Assembly: GCF_015706575.1 (NCBI RefSeq)
Contig: NW_024037059.1
Location: 30,266,129 to 30,330,128, forward strand
Length of the DNA stretch: 64,000 bases
Reading direction: 5' to 3'
Origin: Patiria miniata
Lineage: Eukaryota > Echinodermata > Asteroidea > Valvatida > Asterinidae
In this document: one piece after another, positions 10,628-20,177 of the stretch
Layout: the number at the start of each line of letters is the position of its first letter
Position numbering within the stretch: the first letter of the stretch is position 1
Made by a program: the position numbers and the translations under genes
The notes under the pieces: model-generated
The model's database searches: none
Told to the model about the DNA's origin: nothing
Seen by the model: only the letters and a program-made list of their open reading frames with translations

Positions 10628-11230
10628 TTTTCTTATTATAACATTACAAACGGTGATGACCATATTTACAACATTACAGTAGTAAATTAAATTTTGTGAA
10701 TTGAATGCCAAATTTAAGAAGTTACGGTCCCTTTAATCTCCAAAAAAGTTTGTCAGCAAAAAGTGTTTAACGTTCAAGAATCATTCAACCCTTTTCCTTT
10801 TTCTCCACTATGTAGCCACGATTTCTTCTACGATTTCTCTTTCCGACTTTATTACTGGAGAGTACACAATAGGCCTACTCACACATTTGTGGGGACAGCA
10901 GAAAGTCCCCATAATTCGGTCCTAATTTGCCCAACAATAAAAAACTTCCCGTAACACAATGTAGGCCTACCCAGGCCAACGCACATGCCAAAATGCATTG
11001 AGGGAGATTAACTGTTAACACACCAACACTACCAGTTAATTCAATTTCAAATGGGTTTTACAATCTGGGTAAATATTATTATTTCAGGAATGTACAAGAT
11101 ATTAATAGTCCTGGTTCAACTGCAATGTTGGTAATGCTCTGCAGGGCCATGTAAGGCAAATCATTGGATGTAAGTTAGCTCCGGTTCAAGTGCAGCGGTT
11201 AGTTTTTCAGAGGGGCCATAATCAGGCAAA
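10628..11230. other. 3' flank of TRIM copy 1
   Basis: This recurrent block lies downstream of each TRIM gene and includes GTACACAATAGGCCTAC, GTGGGGACAGCAGAAAGTCC and AATAAAAAACTTCCC. On the minus strand a possible AATAAA poly(A) signal lies at 10846-10851, about 385 bp past the stop codon. Like copy 2, and unlike copies 3-6, this flank lacks the 800-bp CATTACAATAAG element: GGGCC runs directly into TGTAAGGCAAATC. Confidence 0.55.
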
Positions 11231-13156
11231 TCACATCCGCTCAAAGATCTTAACGGAGTGTAGGTCAGCGACAACTACGTCGCCAGCGGGGGTGAATGCC
11301 ATTTCTAACGGATTGTACAACCCTTGAGCTACTGTTGCTACGAATGCACCATTTGAATCATAACGCTGCACTTCAGAGGCTCCCCTTATTCCAGAATGAA
11401 CAGCGACATAGATGGTCTCATCATCATCGCACAGGACACCAGCTGGCTTAGCAGCTTTGCCATTCATTAATGTCTTGACACTGAACATCTCTTTACCTTT
11501 AAAGTTAATGCAAAGCAAACTGTGGCCCTCGCCGTTTGTGAAGACTAAACAGCCAAAATTGCTTATTGCCAAGTAATCGCTAACCATGTTATTTGAGATG
11601 CTTGCAATTAACGATCCGTCCAGGTTGTGGACACTGATGACCTTTCTCCCCGTGTCAGCGACTGCTACTCGCTGACTGTCAACAGCAACAGCAGTGAGCT
11701 TACTCTTTGATCGGCCATCAGCATCGTCAGCCAAAGGTGTAAACGCGCGAACAATCTGGAGCTCAGTGTCAAAAACCTTCACTTTCTTTTTGTCAGTGAC
11801 GAAAAGCAGATCATCATGGGTCCCGGCAACACCCAAAGGAGCTTCCAACTGATGTCTAAGATCTCCTTTGGCAACCGATGTTTTATACCTCCCAGTTGAG
11901 CTAAACAACGATAACCGGTTCAATCTTGTGTCAGCTACTACAATGTCCCCATTTGTGAAACATGCAACAGCCGCAGCGAAGTCAAATTCCTCGTCACCGG
12001 TACCTTCTTTGCCGAACTCTTTCTTTAACTGGCATTTCTCGCTGACACAGACCTCCCCAAGATCTGCGACACTCACAACGTCTTGACATCTGACACCAAT
12101 GAATGACGGACCATGATTTGCCGGTTCAAACTTGAGCTCCTTTTGGAATTCCAAGTTGTGCATCACCTTTGGTTTGAGCTCCAAAAGCTCAAAATCATCG
12201 GCTTGTCTCATCAAGTCATTTACTGCCGCGATGGTCTGATCTGCGCGTTCCATCTGGTCACGGTTGTGCGTGAGTGCCTTTTCGTACTCGCTGTCTCTCT
12301 CCTGACCGATTTTGTTGACTATGTCGGTGAGGAGCTTTGCTTTGTTTCTGATTTTAGTGATCTCTGCCTCCGCTTTTACATCAATATCACTACGAGCCTG
12401 AGCCAGTTTCTTTTGCAATCTATTTCGTGCATGTTCGATTGACTTTTCAGTAGATTTGAAGCGCTGCCTGCACTTCTCGAACTTCTGCAGTATGTTATCG
12501 ACCTCACTGCGGAAGGACCTGATAGTATCATCAATCTTTAGCAAATTGTGCTCTGCCGACCGATGATATAATGTGGCACACATTGAGCAGATTAAGGTGT
12601 TGCAGGTGTCACAGAAGAAACACAGCGGATGGTCATGGTGCCGGTGGATCGTACACATTCGGGTGATGGGCTTGCTATGTTCTGCTGGAGGGATCTTTGA
12701 TTCCTGCCAGTCTCCCAATGAAATGATTTGATGGTCTCTGGTGGGCTTGACCCTCCCATGGGCTTTCCGGCATTTCTGACAGAGGTTATCACTACAATCA
12801 AGACACCTCCAAGTGGCCTCCTTGCCTTCTCTACAGTCACAAGTGGTGGTAGGTGCCGATGCTTCTCCTAATACCGCCTCCTGTTGTTTGACCTCATCAA
12901 CAACAGAACTAAGAAAGAAAGACGAAGCTAGACTCTGCAATCCTCCATCAGGAACTTGTGTCTCTCTCCTGCAGACTGGACATGTTATCTTCTCTGCCTC
13001 TGGCTTCTGTCTGCTCATCATCTCTTCCAGACACTTCAGGCAAAAGCTGTGCAGACAGTCCAGCATCTTGGGATCTTTGAAAAGACAGCAACAGATCGGA
13101 CATTCCAGATGCCCCTTGCTGATCTTCCACACAGTTTTGGCTGCAGCCTCCGCCAT
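11231..13156 (-). CDS. TRIM-family RING/B-box/NHL-like E3 ligase, copy 1
   Basis: A 641-residue protein in one uninterrupted frame. The RING finger has ligands C19, C22, C34, H36, C39, C42, C59 and C62. B-box 1 runs C106-H142, B-box 2 C168-H203, and a charged helical coiled coil covers about 205-330. An NHL-like six-bladed propeller is expected from about 375 to the C-terminus (NGDIVVAD, LLFVTDKKKVKVFD, AGDVVVAD). RING plus B-boxes predicts a ubiquitin ligase that dimerises through the coil and binds targets with the propeller, as in TRIM2/3/56/71; the exact orthologue is unclear. The start is fixed by MAEAA(A/V)KTVWKIS in all copies and by a splice acceptor just upstream. B-box 2 carries two extra residues (HRHHDHP) and Tyr197 where other copies have Asp. 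Confidence 0.95.
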   Translation of the reverse strand: MAEAAAKTVWKISKGHLECPICCCLFKDPKMLDCLHSFCLKCLEEMMSRQKPEAEKITCPVCRRETQVPDGGLQSLASSFFLSSVVDEVKQQEAVLGEASAPTTTCDCREGKEATWRCLDCSDNLCQKCRKAHGRVKPTRDHQIISLGDWQESKIPPAEHSKPITRMCTIHRHHDHPLCFFCDTCNTLICSMCATLYHRSAEHNLLKIDDTIRSFRSEVDNILQKFEKCRQRFKSTEKSIEHARNRLQKKLAQARSDIDVKAEAEITKIRNKAKLLTDIVNKIGQERDSEYEKALTHNRDQMERADQTIAAVNDLMRQADDFELLELKPKVMHNLEFQKELKFEPANHGPSFIGVRCQDVVSVADLGEVCVSEKCQLKKEFGKEGTGDEEFDFAAAVACFTNGDIVVADTRLNRLSLFSSTGRYKTSVAKGDLRHQLEAPLGVAGTHDDLLFVTDKKKVKVFDTELQIVRAFTPLADDADGRSKSKLTAVAVDSQRVAVADTGRKVISVHNLDGSLIASISNNMVSDYLAISNFGCLVFTNGEGHSLLCINFKGKEMFSVKTLMNGKAAKPAGVLCDDDETIYVAVHSGIRGASEVQRYDSNGAFVATVAQGLYNPLEMAFTPAGDVVVADLHSVKIFERM

Positions 13157-13176
13157 ATTTCAAATGTGACCTAATC
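13157..13176 (-). promoter_or_regulatory. Conserved splice acceptor before the TRIM start
   Basis: On the minus strand the sequence TTGTTCTGTTTTGATTAG is followed by GTCACATTTGAAAT and the ATG. It is a pyrimidine-rich acceptor kept in all five complete copies, for example at about 22110, 30562, 44305 and 57414. It predicts that an untranslated first exon is spliced a few bases before the start codon. An in-frame TGA in four copies rules out a simple N-terminal extension through this junction. Confidence 0.6.
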
Positions 13177-13240
13177 AAAACAGAACAAACCTCCGTGTCT
13201 GAAAAAAGTTCAAAATTATAACAAATAGGTGATTGCCCCA

Positions 13241-13690
13241 TAGGGCTGTGCATCAGAACCGGGTACCCGAGTACCCGGCCGTTAATGTCAGGAACCGGTT
13301 CCAGATTATGCAATCGAGTATTCCTAACCAACTTTGCAAATTACTTGGTAACTCCTCAGTCAATGAAAAAGAAATGTTTCGAATGTCATTGGAAAAATGT
13401 CAAATGTAAAACAGGAAACATGGAAAACCAAAACCAATTTCACGTTTTATGATGCTTTCAAAAGTTGCAGTTTTCACCACATAGCTAAAGAGCTCACTGT
13501 ATACACCATATCTAGCCATATTGCTGCACCGATGTGGTAGTATGATCATGCAGACCTTTATGAACAATCTGAACAGCAACTTCCCAGATTTGAATGTTTG
13601 GCTTGGGTTTCTTTAACGGGTACCCAGGTACCTTTGTTGTTTTTCAATGGTGTACCCGGTTCCTTTACTACCCGTTAGTGTACACTCCTA
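13241..13690. mobile_element. hAT-like MITE upstream of TRIM copy 1
   Basis: It starts TAGGGCTGTGCATC and ends GTGTACACTCCTA, an inverted pair typical of hAT MITEs with TAGGGGTGTGC termini. Near-matching TGCCCCA and TGCCCTA flank it. Internally it repeats GGTACCCGAGTACCC and GGAACCGGTTCC palindromes. Related, partly truncated copies sit at the same place 80-100 bp upstream of every TRIM gene, so it predates the amplification and lies in the predicted 5' intron. Confidence 0.7.
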
Positions 13691-14697
13691 TGCCCTAACC
13701 CATCTCTTTTATGGCACACCAGCCTGGGATACATTTATTATTTACACTGACTAGTTGACTGCATGCTCATTGGGAGTTAAAACTTAACAGCGGCTGTTTA
13801 CTGTTCTTCAGTTTACTGATATATGGCCGATACCTTTATGCAGAAATAATAAAATAGGAGTAGGCCCTAAGACCAAAAAAAAAAGTCTCCGGTTTCTGGT
13901 ATGGAGCTTGACCAAAAAGTGGTGCGGCGACGCATATTTTTTTTTTTTTTTACCTGATTTTTTTGCTTCAAATGTCGGCTGATGACTGCAAATGGTGCCC
14001 AACTAAACTTAGTGCAAATATATGGAAGTCAAGAGAGGCCACACTCTTAAAAATACGTGGTTATTTTTTCCGTGGTCAAATTTATTTGACCACGTTCGTG
14101 GTTGATTTGCCAAAATTTTGACATCCACTTGGTCAATGTAGTAACCCTGAAATAACGGGGTTATATAACCGTGGTCAAAAAGCATACACTCACGCATGCG
14201 CACCGTGCGCGGCGCGAAAATTTCCACTTCATTGTCCGCCATCTTTGTTGCTCGATGTGCCGATGTTTCGTGGAACAGAATCAGCTTTTTCAAACAATGT
14301 AAGTCAGTTTTTATATTTATTTCGAAGTAATACAATACTTTTCATTGAGTAAAAACGCCTGAGCCGTTAAGGTCTTAATGTACCACCGAAAAAAGTGAAA
14401 TATATTCGTTCAAAGTTCCGCTTCTGTGCTGCTGCGGGTAGGCTAGGCCTATGTTCATGATCATGGTCAACCATGTCAACAGCGATTTAACATACATGAC
14501 ATAGGCCTACATGACATAGGCCTAGCTCGTCATTAATTTAACGTACGTTACCGTCATGCATAATGTGCCTCCGCATTGACAGTTGAACTTACGTTATCAG
14601 CGGGCAAATTATTCCATTTGGTGTGCCTCGTTTACCGAAATTTGTTGTAAATTCAAGTGTAAGAACTGTCATCGTAGCCTACTTGGCCACAGACCTG

Positions 14698-15008
14698 ACG
14701 TACACGAGCCAGCTCGTACGCGAGCCAGCTCGTACGCGAGCCAGCTCGTACGCGAGCCAGCTCGTACGCGAGCCAGCTCGTACGCGAGCCAGCTCGTACG
14801 CGAGCCAGCTCGTACGCGAGCCAGCTCGTACGCGAGCCAGCTCGTACTCGTACGCGAGCCAGCTCGTACGCGAGCCAGCTCGTACGCGAGCCAGCTCGTA
14901 CGCGAGCCAGCTCGTACTCGTACGCGAGCCAGCTCGTACTCGTACGCGAGCCAGCTCGTACTCGTACGCGAGCCAGCTCGTACGCGAGCCAGCTCGTACG
15001 CGAGCCAG
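14698..15008. repeat. 16-bp self-complementary satellite
   Basis: About 19 tandem copies of CGAGCCAGCTCGTACG, some extended by 6 bp (TCGTAC). Each monomer contains GAGC-CA-GCTC and CGTACG, so both strands look alike. It has few or no stop codons in any frame, giving long Arg/Ala/Ser/Tyr-rich pseudo-frames on both strands that are not genes. It lies inside the CACTCTTAAAAATACGTGG element. Confidence 0.93.
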
Positions 15009-15269
15009 GCACAAGTAATGGACATGCAGGCTAGGCTTATGTGTAATTTTAGTCAGTGAAATGGTCTTCCAATGTCCCAAGAATAACATTTTTGACAAAA
15101 ACAAACTGTGTTTGTTTTTATTTTCAGCCCTGGCTGACTGGTGACCATTCCTGCAATGATCTGGATGATTGACTGATAGATGCGTCCAACATCATGAAAA
15201 CAACCTGTAGAGGGCCAGCTGTCATGCTGGCCATTGCATGCTGTTCAGCTTGTGTTAATGCTACTAAAT

Positions 15270-15792
15270 TTAAAGGGAATATACATCATTTGCTTTTGCT
15301 GTAATTTTCAGAAATGGATGGAATTGGGGGGTTTGAAATATAAAGCAAATATAGTTACACTAACTTTTTGGAGGTTTTGGGTTCGAAAATGCTATAAAAA
15401 CCAAGAAAAACGATCATTTTCCTGTAGTCTGGTTCCCTGACTCCATATAAGAAGAAACAGAGCAGTTTACATACATTTGGGAATTGTAAGGTCAGGGAAC
15501 CAGTCTAGCTGGCTCGTACCCGTTCATTGGTTTGTAATCGATTGCAAACAAGTGCAATGGTCAATTGGGGCCAGTATTTGAAAAAAAAGCCAGTTGTTTC
15601 CAACGCTGATCGGCCGATCAGCGTTGGAAATTGATACAAAAATACCACTTTTCTTGAAAATGACAGTATACCAGGTGCCATAATTTTACAGGATGCTTTA
15701 GACTGTCATTTACCAACATCCTATTAAGGTATTTCGCAAAAACTTGGTAGTTTTATTTTTCGATGTTTGCAAATGTTGTATATTCCCTTTAA
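15270..15792 (-). mobile_element. TTAA-type MITE with perfect 34-bp palindrome, copy 1
   Basis: It is bounded by TTAAAGGGAATATACA and its inverse TGTATATTCCCTTTAA, with TTAA at both ends as in piggyBac- or Kolobok-type insertions. Centrally, 15597-15630 is a perfect palindrome whose half is TTTCCAACGCTGATCGG. A second internal inverted pair (GTCTGGTTCCCTGA and TCAGGGAACCAG) lies at 15427-15510. Orientation is opposite to the copy at 25160. Non-coding. Confidence 0.82.
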
Positions 15793-17041
15793 GGTAATTA
15801 TTTTTCATGTGTACAACAATGAGGTTTTCGAATTAGTCTTACGACTGTGGATACATTCTGAACATCAATTAAGTAATTTTGTATCACAAATATGAAAATT
15901 AAATGTACACACATGTTTACAATGCACATGTAATTTTTAGATTAAGAAAGTGAATTACTGAGTGAAAGAATTTTGTCTATCAGTCATGCAACTCAAATTT
16001 CAAACTGATGCAACAAAAACATTAAATTTACTTCCAGAAGTATTTATTAAGTTCCCTTTTTTTTTTTTTTACTTTAGGTGTCCAAACAGTGAGTGAATGT
16101 CAGCGACAACCTTCAACACGAGGATGCCAACCAAGGATAGACGGGTCCTACAGTGTTCAGTCAGTTCAAACCAAACTCTCTACTGCAAATAGACCTCACA
16201 AATTTTGTTTCATTTTTTAAAAAAATTAGCAGAAAATACTTAAAGAAATTCTATTTATTAACTGAAAACCAATTTTTTGTTTAATCCTGACATTACCTTT
16301 GATTATGTGGATTAGGTGACACAAGTGTTAGCTTTTGCATACTTGACATTTTTAAAATGTACTGAAAAAGTACCACAATCATTAAATAATTGCAGCTACA
16401 TGTACAACCTAACAGTTCATTTTCAATGATTACAATACATACATGTATATGTACCTGAATGCTGTATCCTGTGCAAGTTGGTTAAAATAATCAGCTATAT
16501 AATAGACTTGTGAAACTAACTGTTCACACCATCAATTTATTAATGAAAAACATCTGTGTGCTGTTAAATTGTACTTGTAACATTTGGTGCTCATTTGTCT
16601 CTAAAAAAATGAAAGAATTGTTTGTACTAAGAGAGTCAACTGCATTCATTTAAAAAAAGTTAACAAATGTATAAGGATATTCGGAATTTATTAAAGAAAA
16701 ATGTGTATTGAAGATAAAGCACTCTAAAAGCATTCTTTCTTATGTCTAAGTTTCCCTTCGTTGAATTTTAGGTGTTTCATTTTAAGTGCACCATTTCGGG
16801 ATTACTTGTAGAATTTTTTAGTCCATAATTTTATTTTTTGTTTTAATTTTGAACACGAAATCGGGTTGCGAAATTTTAACCACGGGAATTGGTCAAAATG
16901 GCTGACCACGGCAATGGGGTTAAATTGACCGCGGAATTGGGTTAAAAATATGACCACAATGGGGTCAAATATCGACCAAAATACGTGGTTATTTATACTG
17001 ACCACGTCAGGTGGGGTCGTTTTGACCACGGATGTCGTCGG
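15793..17041. other. AT-rich interior of the CACTCTT element
   Basis: This is the remaining interior of the large element up to its right subterminal array. It is AT-rich with T and A runs and several ACATGTACATG-like strings. No reading frame with recognisable similarity was found on either strand. Confidence 0.5.
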
Positions 17042-17580
17042 TGCATATTTGACGACGGGAACGTGGTTAAAAACGACCACGACGTGGTTACTTTTTAACC
17101 ACGTATTTTTAAGAGTGCACATCAAGCTTATTCTCTACCATAACCCAATCTAAAAACATGTTAAAATTGTGCAGTAGCAGAATTTCAGTCAAACCAGTGA
17201 GTTTGGCGGTTTTGAGACATCATCTTTCATTGAAAAAAAACTTTTTACATTTTGCCGTCGCGCATGGCTACGGCAACGCGTGCGCATACCAGAAACTGGA
17301 GACTTTTTTTTTTTGGCATAATGTAAAAAGGACCAAAGCCATAGACTCTGATTTCAGACTTCGATTACAAAAAGAGAATTCAATATTTTTTAAAAGCATC
17401 ATGTTTATGACAAACATACCTACTCGCGCATCACATGCAGTGAAATGCTAAACATTCCTTCAAATCTCATGCATAAATTTCCTGGTTGGCCCATAGGCTA
17501 TATTTAACATGTTCAAAAACAAAGCGAAACACACAAAAAGCAAAGACCATTTAAAATCCAGCCAAAATGCCAGAACTCAC

Positions 17581-17640
17581 CTATTTTATCTGGATCAACA
17601 GTTAGCAAAAGTTTTCCACCACAAACGTGAAACTTCCGTC
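17581..17640 (-). other. Putative untranslated first exon, TRIM copy 1
   Basis: On the minus strand, GTTGATCCAGATAAAATAG is followed by the donor GTGAGTT. The block recurs upstream of every complete TRIM gene with its donor intact (3' borders at 17581, 23030, 32566, 50497 and 58096). Together with the acceptor before each ATG it predicts a two-exon gene. The intron is about 4.4 kb here, enlarged by the nested transposons. The 5' limit is not defined by sequence alone. Confidence 0.5.
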
Positions 17641-18293
17641 AAATGTAAAAAAAAAAAGTATGGCAAAACTACCATCAACTTGTAAGTTGTAAGCCTTAGG
17701 TTTGTACGTGTACATGTCAGGCCTACTTCCTCAAGCAATGAATGGTGCAACAACAGCTCACCTCTTTACTCAATACTGGAAAAAACCAGTCGCTATTTTT
17801 GTCACACGGTACAATGGTCTTTATTCAAGTTCAATACACACCTACATGTGAACAATGCTGTAAAAGCTATTGATTCTTGGTTACAGTTCAAACCTAACTC
17901 TGCTCACTGAAGCACAAAACGGACATTGCACAAATATCACCACTGCATGCATTGGTATAACTCCTTTACATTTATAAGCAGACAAATAAAAAATCACAAG
18001 CAACACAGAATATTTTGTGTGTGCACACCTCAGCCAGAAGGTGTATTCAAACAATGTGGGGTACTGAAATATGGGCAGTTCTAAATTTAAATAACAAATA
18101 CTTCAAAAGAAATCTCAATCTGGAACAAACAACGAATAAAAAAACTCAAAAAGGAATTTGCCAAGGAGTAAAATAAACAATTGGATAAAACTTTAGGAGA
18201 ATAAGAGAAAATTAAAGTGTAACTGAAAAATGGATTGACAGAAAAAAGTACTGCAAGTCAAACTTGCGCGATGCCCATTTTGTTTCGACAATT

Positions 18294-18329
18294 GACCTAT
18301 CACAGCGGAATCGCAAACGGCGATAGGTC
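18294..18329. repeat. 36-bp palindromic micro-insertion with AATT duplication
   Basis: An insert bounded by GACCTATC and GATAGGTC splits the sequence GACAATTGTTTTAG, which is intact at about 8345. AATT is present on both sides (18290-18293 and 18330-18333). It is far smaller than ordinary MITEs. Confidence 0.65.
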
Positions 18330-20177
18330 AATTGTTTTAGCGACATCTGTCATGTAGGACCGTCATCCAAGTAAGATGTACATGTACATGTGTTTGGTAC
18401 CAAAAATATTGGGCTGTGAAGAAGTGTATATATAGGCACATGTACATATGTTTGCGTCAACTGAAACGACCAACAGGTGGTCCATATATTACAAGCAAGA
18501 CAGACAAACGACTTGAAGAACAAGCGAAGAACTGCCTGACTAAAGCATTTTTGTAAAACAGGTGCTTACAGCATGAAATTGAATCAAACCATAAACATAG
18601 ATAAAATATTCACTAGCTATAAGTCAAAACTCAACCTTGGTTATATACACACAGGATTATCCTACAAGGAAAACAAAATCTCCTTGAAGCCCACAATATC
18701 ACTGCAAGTCCGTGAAGAGAAAGCCGACGTCAAAAAATCCTTTCCCGACACAGATATTTATGAGGTCTAATGAATCTAACATATGTCAGTCAGTTTGTGT
18801 ACATGTACAGGCAGTTAGTAAGAATCTGAGCTGCGCTACCAAGAGACCTCGTAAACTTCCATATTGGAAAGGACTTTGTTTTACATCAACCTTCTCTCCA
18901 CAGACCACCTTTCAAGTTTGGTTAAAATTGATGACTGAACTTTATACAGTTAACTGGAACATACACACACGCATAAGTGCGTATTTGCCTGTAATCAGGG
19001 ACCCCCTTTTGTCCCTCTTTTGTTTGTACTTTTTAGGAAGGCATCCCATATGTTTTGTACACGAATCCAAATTGGGGACCTCTCGGGAATTGGGGACCCT
19101 ATTGTCCTCTATTGTTCAACGCACAAACAAACTTGGACTCACAGAAGGAATACGCGATCGCAATATATTCCCCTGTCTGGCTTGAAAGCATACTTGGTTT
19201 CAGATAGCTAATGGCAAAAATCTCACTGTACACAACCGGTACGTACATGTACACTGAACATATATGCGCTAAAACAGCGACATGTACCAACAATACAAAC
19301 GCTATTGATTCAAGTTTAGAGTTCAATGAGGCAGTCTATCCGTGTTGACTACGGAAGCACAAAATGGACATTGCACAAATGATTTGTGTGATATAGTTTG
19401 TCAGTTTTGCGATCCAAGGAATTAACAAAACATGCCAAATGTACAAAGCTTTGAATTGAATATTTACATAGTCACGTGCCATTGTGTTTCATATACAATG
19501 TACTTGAACAAAATGAAGATTGGCAAAATACGCTTCATTAAGATTTAAGACATATCATAAAACTTATGGATTTTTTATTATTATAACATTACGTACAGTG
19601 ATGATCTTATTTTACAACATTGCAGTAGTAAATTCAATTTTGTGAATTGAATGTCGAACGTTAAGAAGTTGCGGTCCCAGTTCAATCTCAAAATAGTTTG
19701 TCAGCAAAAACTGTTACAAGGTTCAAGAAACATTCAACGCTTTGTCTCTTTCTCCACTGTTCATGATTGGATTTCTCTTGCCGACTTTATTATTGGAGAG
19801 TACACCATAGGCCTACCCACACAGTTGTGGGGACCGAAAACGCTGTGGGGATAGCAGAAAGTCCCCATAACTCGGTCCTAATTTGCCTAACAATGAAAAA
19901 CTTCCCCATAATGCGGTGTACGCCAATGCGCATGCCGAAATACGTTGAGGGAGGCTAACTAAAACTCACCAACGTAACCAATTAATGCAATTTCGAACAC
20001 ATTTTACAATCTGGATAAATATTAAAATTTCAGGAATGTATAGCAGATCTAAATAGCCCTGGTTCAACTACAACGTTGGTTATGTTCTGCAGGGCCTTGT
20101 AAGGCAAATCATCCCAGTAGGTTAGCCTCGGTTCAAGTACAGCGGTTAGTTTTTCGGAGGGGCCATAATCAAGCAAA

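Larger units (their letters stand above)
14042..17117. mobile_element. Large DNA element with CACTCTTAAAAATACGTGG ends
   Basis: Inverted terminal repeats CACTCTTAAAAATACGTGG and CCACGTATTTTTAAGAGTG bound 3.08 kb nested in the Harbinger-like element. Both subterminal zones are packed with GACCACG/CGTGGTC motifs, such as 14068-14180 and 16880-17105. These resemble transposase-binding arrays. CACTCTTAAAAATA termini are also common in fish MITEs. The flanks suggest a 2-bp CA duplication, but this is ambiguous. No transposase was recognised. The interior carries a 16-bp satellite and a TTAA-type MITE. Confidence 0.7.
13871..17318. mobile_element. PIF/Harbinger-like element enclosing another transposon
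   Basis: The left end (GACCAAAAAAAAAAGTCTCC, then GGTTTCTGGTATG) and the inverted right end (CATACCAGAAACTGGAGAC, T-run, GGCA) form terminal repeats of about 33 bp. It is flanked by TAA on both sides (13868-13870 and 17319-17321). Sister units read CCTTAATGTAAAAAGG without the insertion. A 3-bp TAA duplication is characteristic of PIF/Harbinger. Outside the nested element at 14042-17117 only about 370 bp belong to this element, so it is a MITE-sized non-autonomous form. Confidence 0.72.
17319..20177. repeat. Spacer between TRIM copies 1 and 2
   Basis: This is array spacer shared with other units. It includes the putative first-exon block around 17581, the CAAAACGGACATTGCACAAA block near 17920, its related version near 19363, and the 3' flank of copy 2 from about 19730. 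It is a short-type spacer: the roughly 2.5-kb segment represented at 24440-26980 in long units is missing. Short open frames here are not conserved as proteins. Confidence 0.65.

Noticed and set aside
14583-15104. Long overlapping open frames rich in Arg, Ala, Ser and Tyr on both strands
   Set aside because: They are products of the 16-bp stop-free satellite, present in several frames at once.
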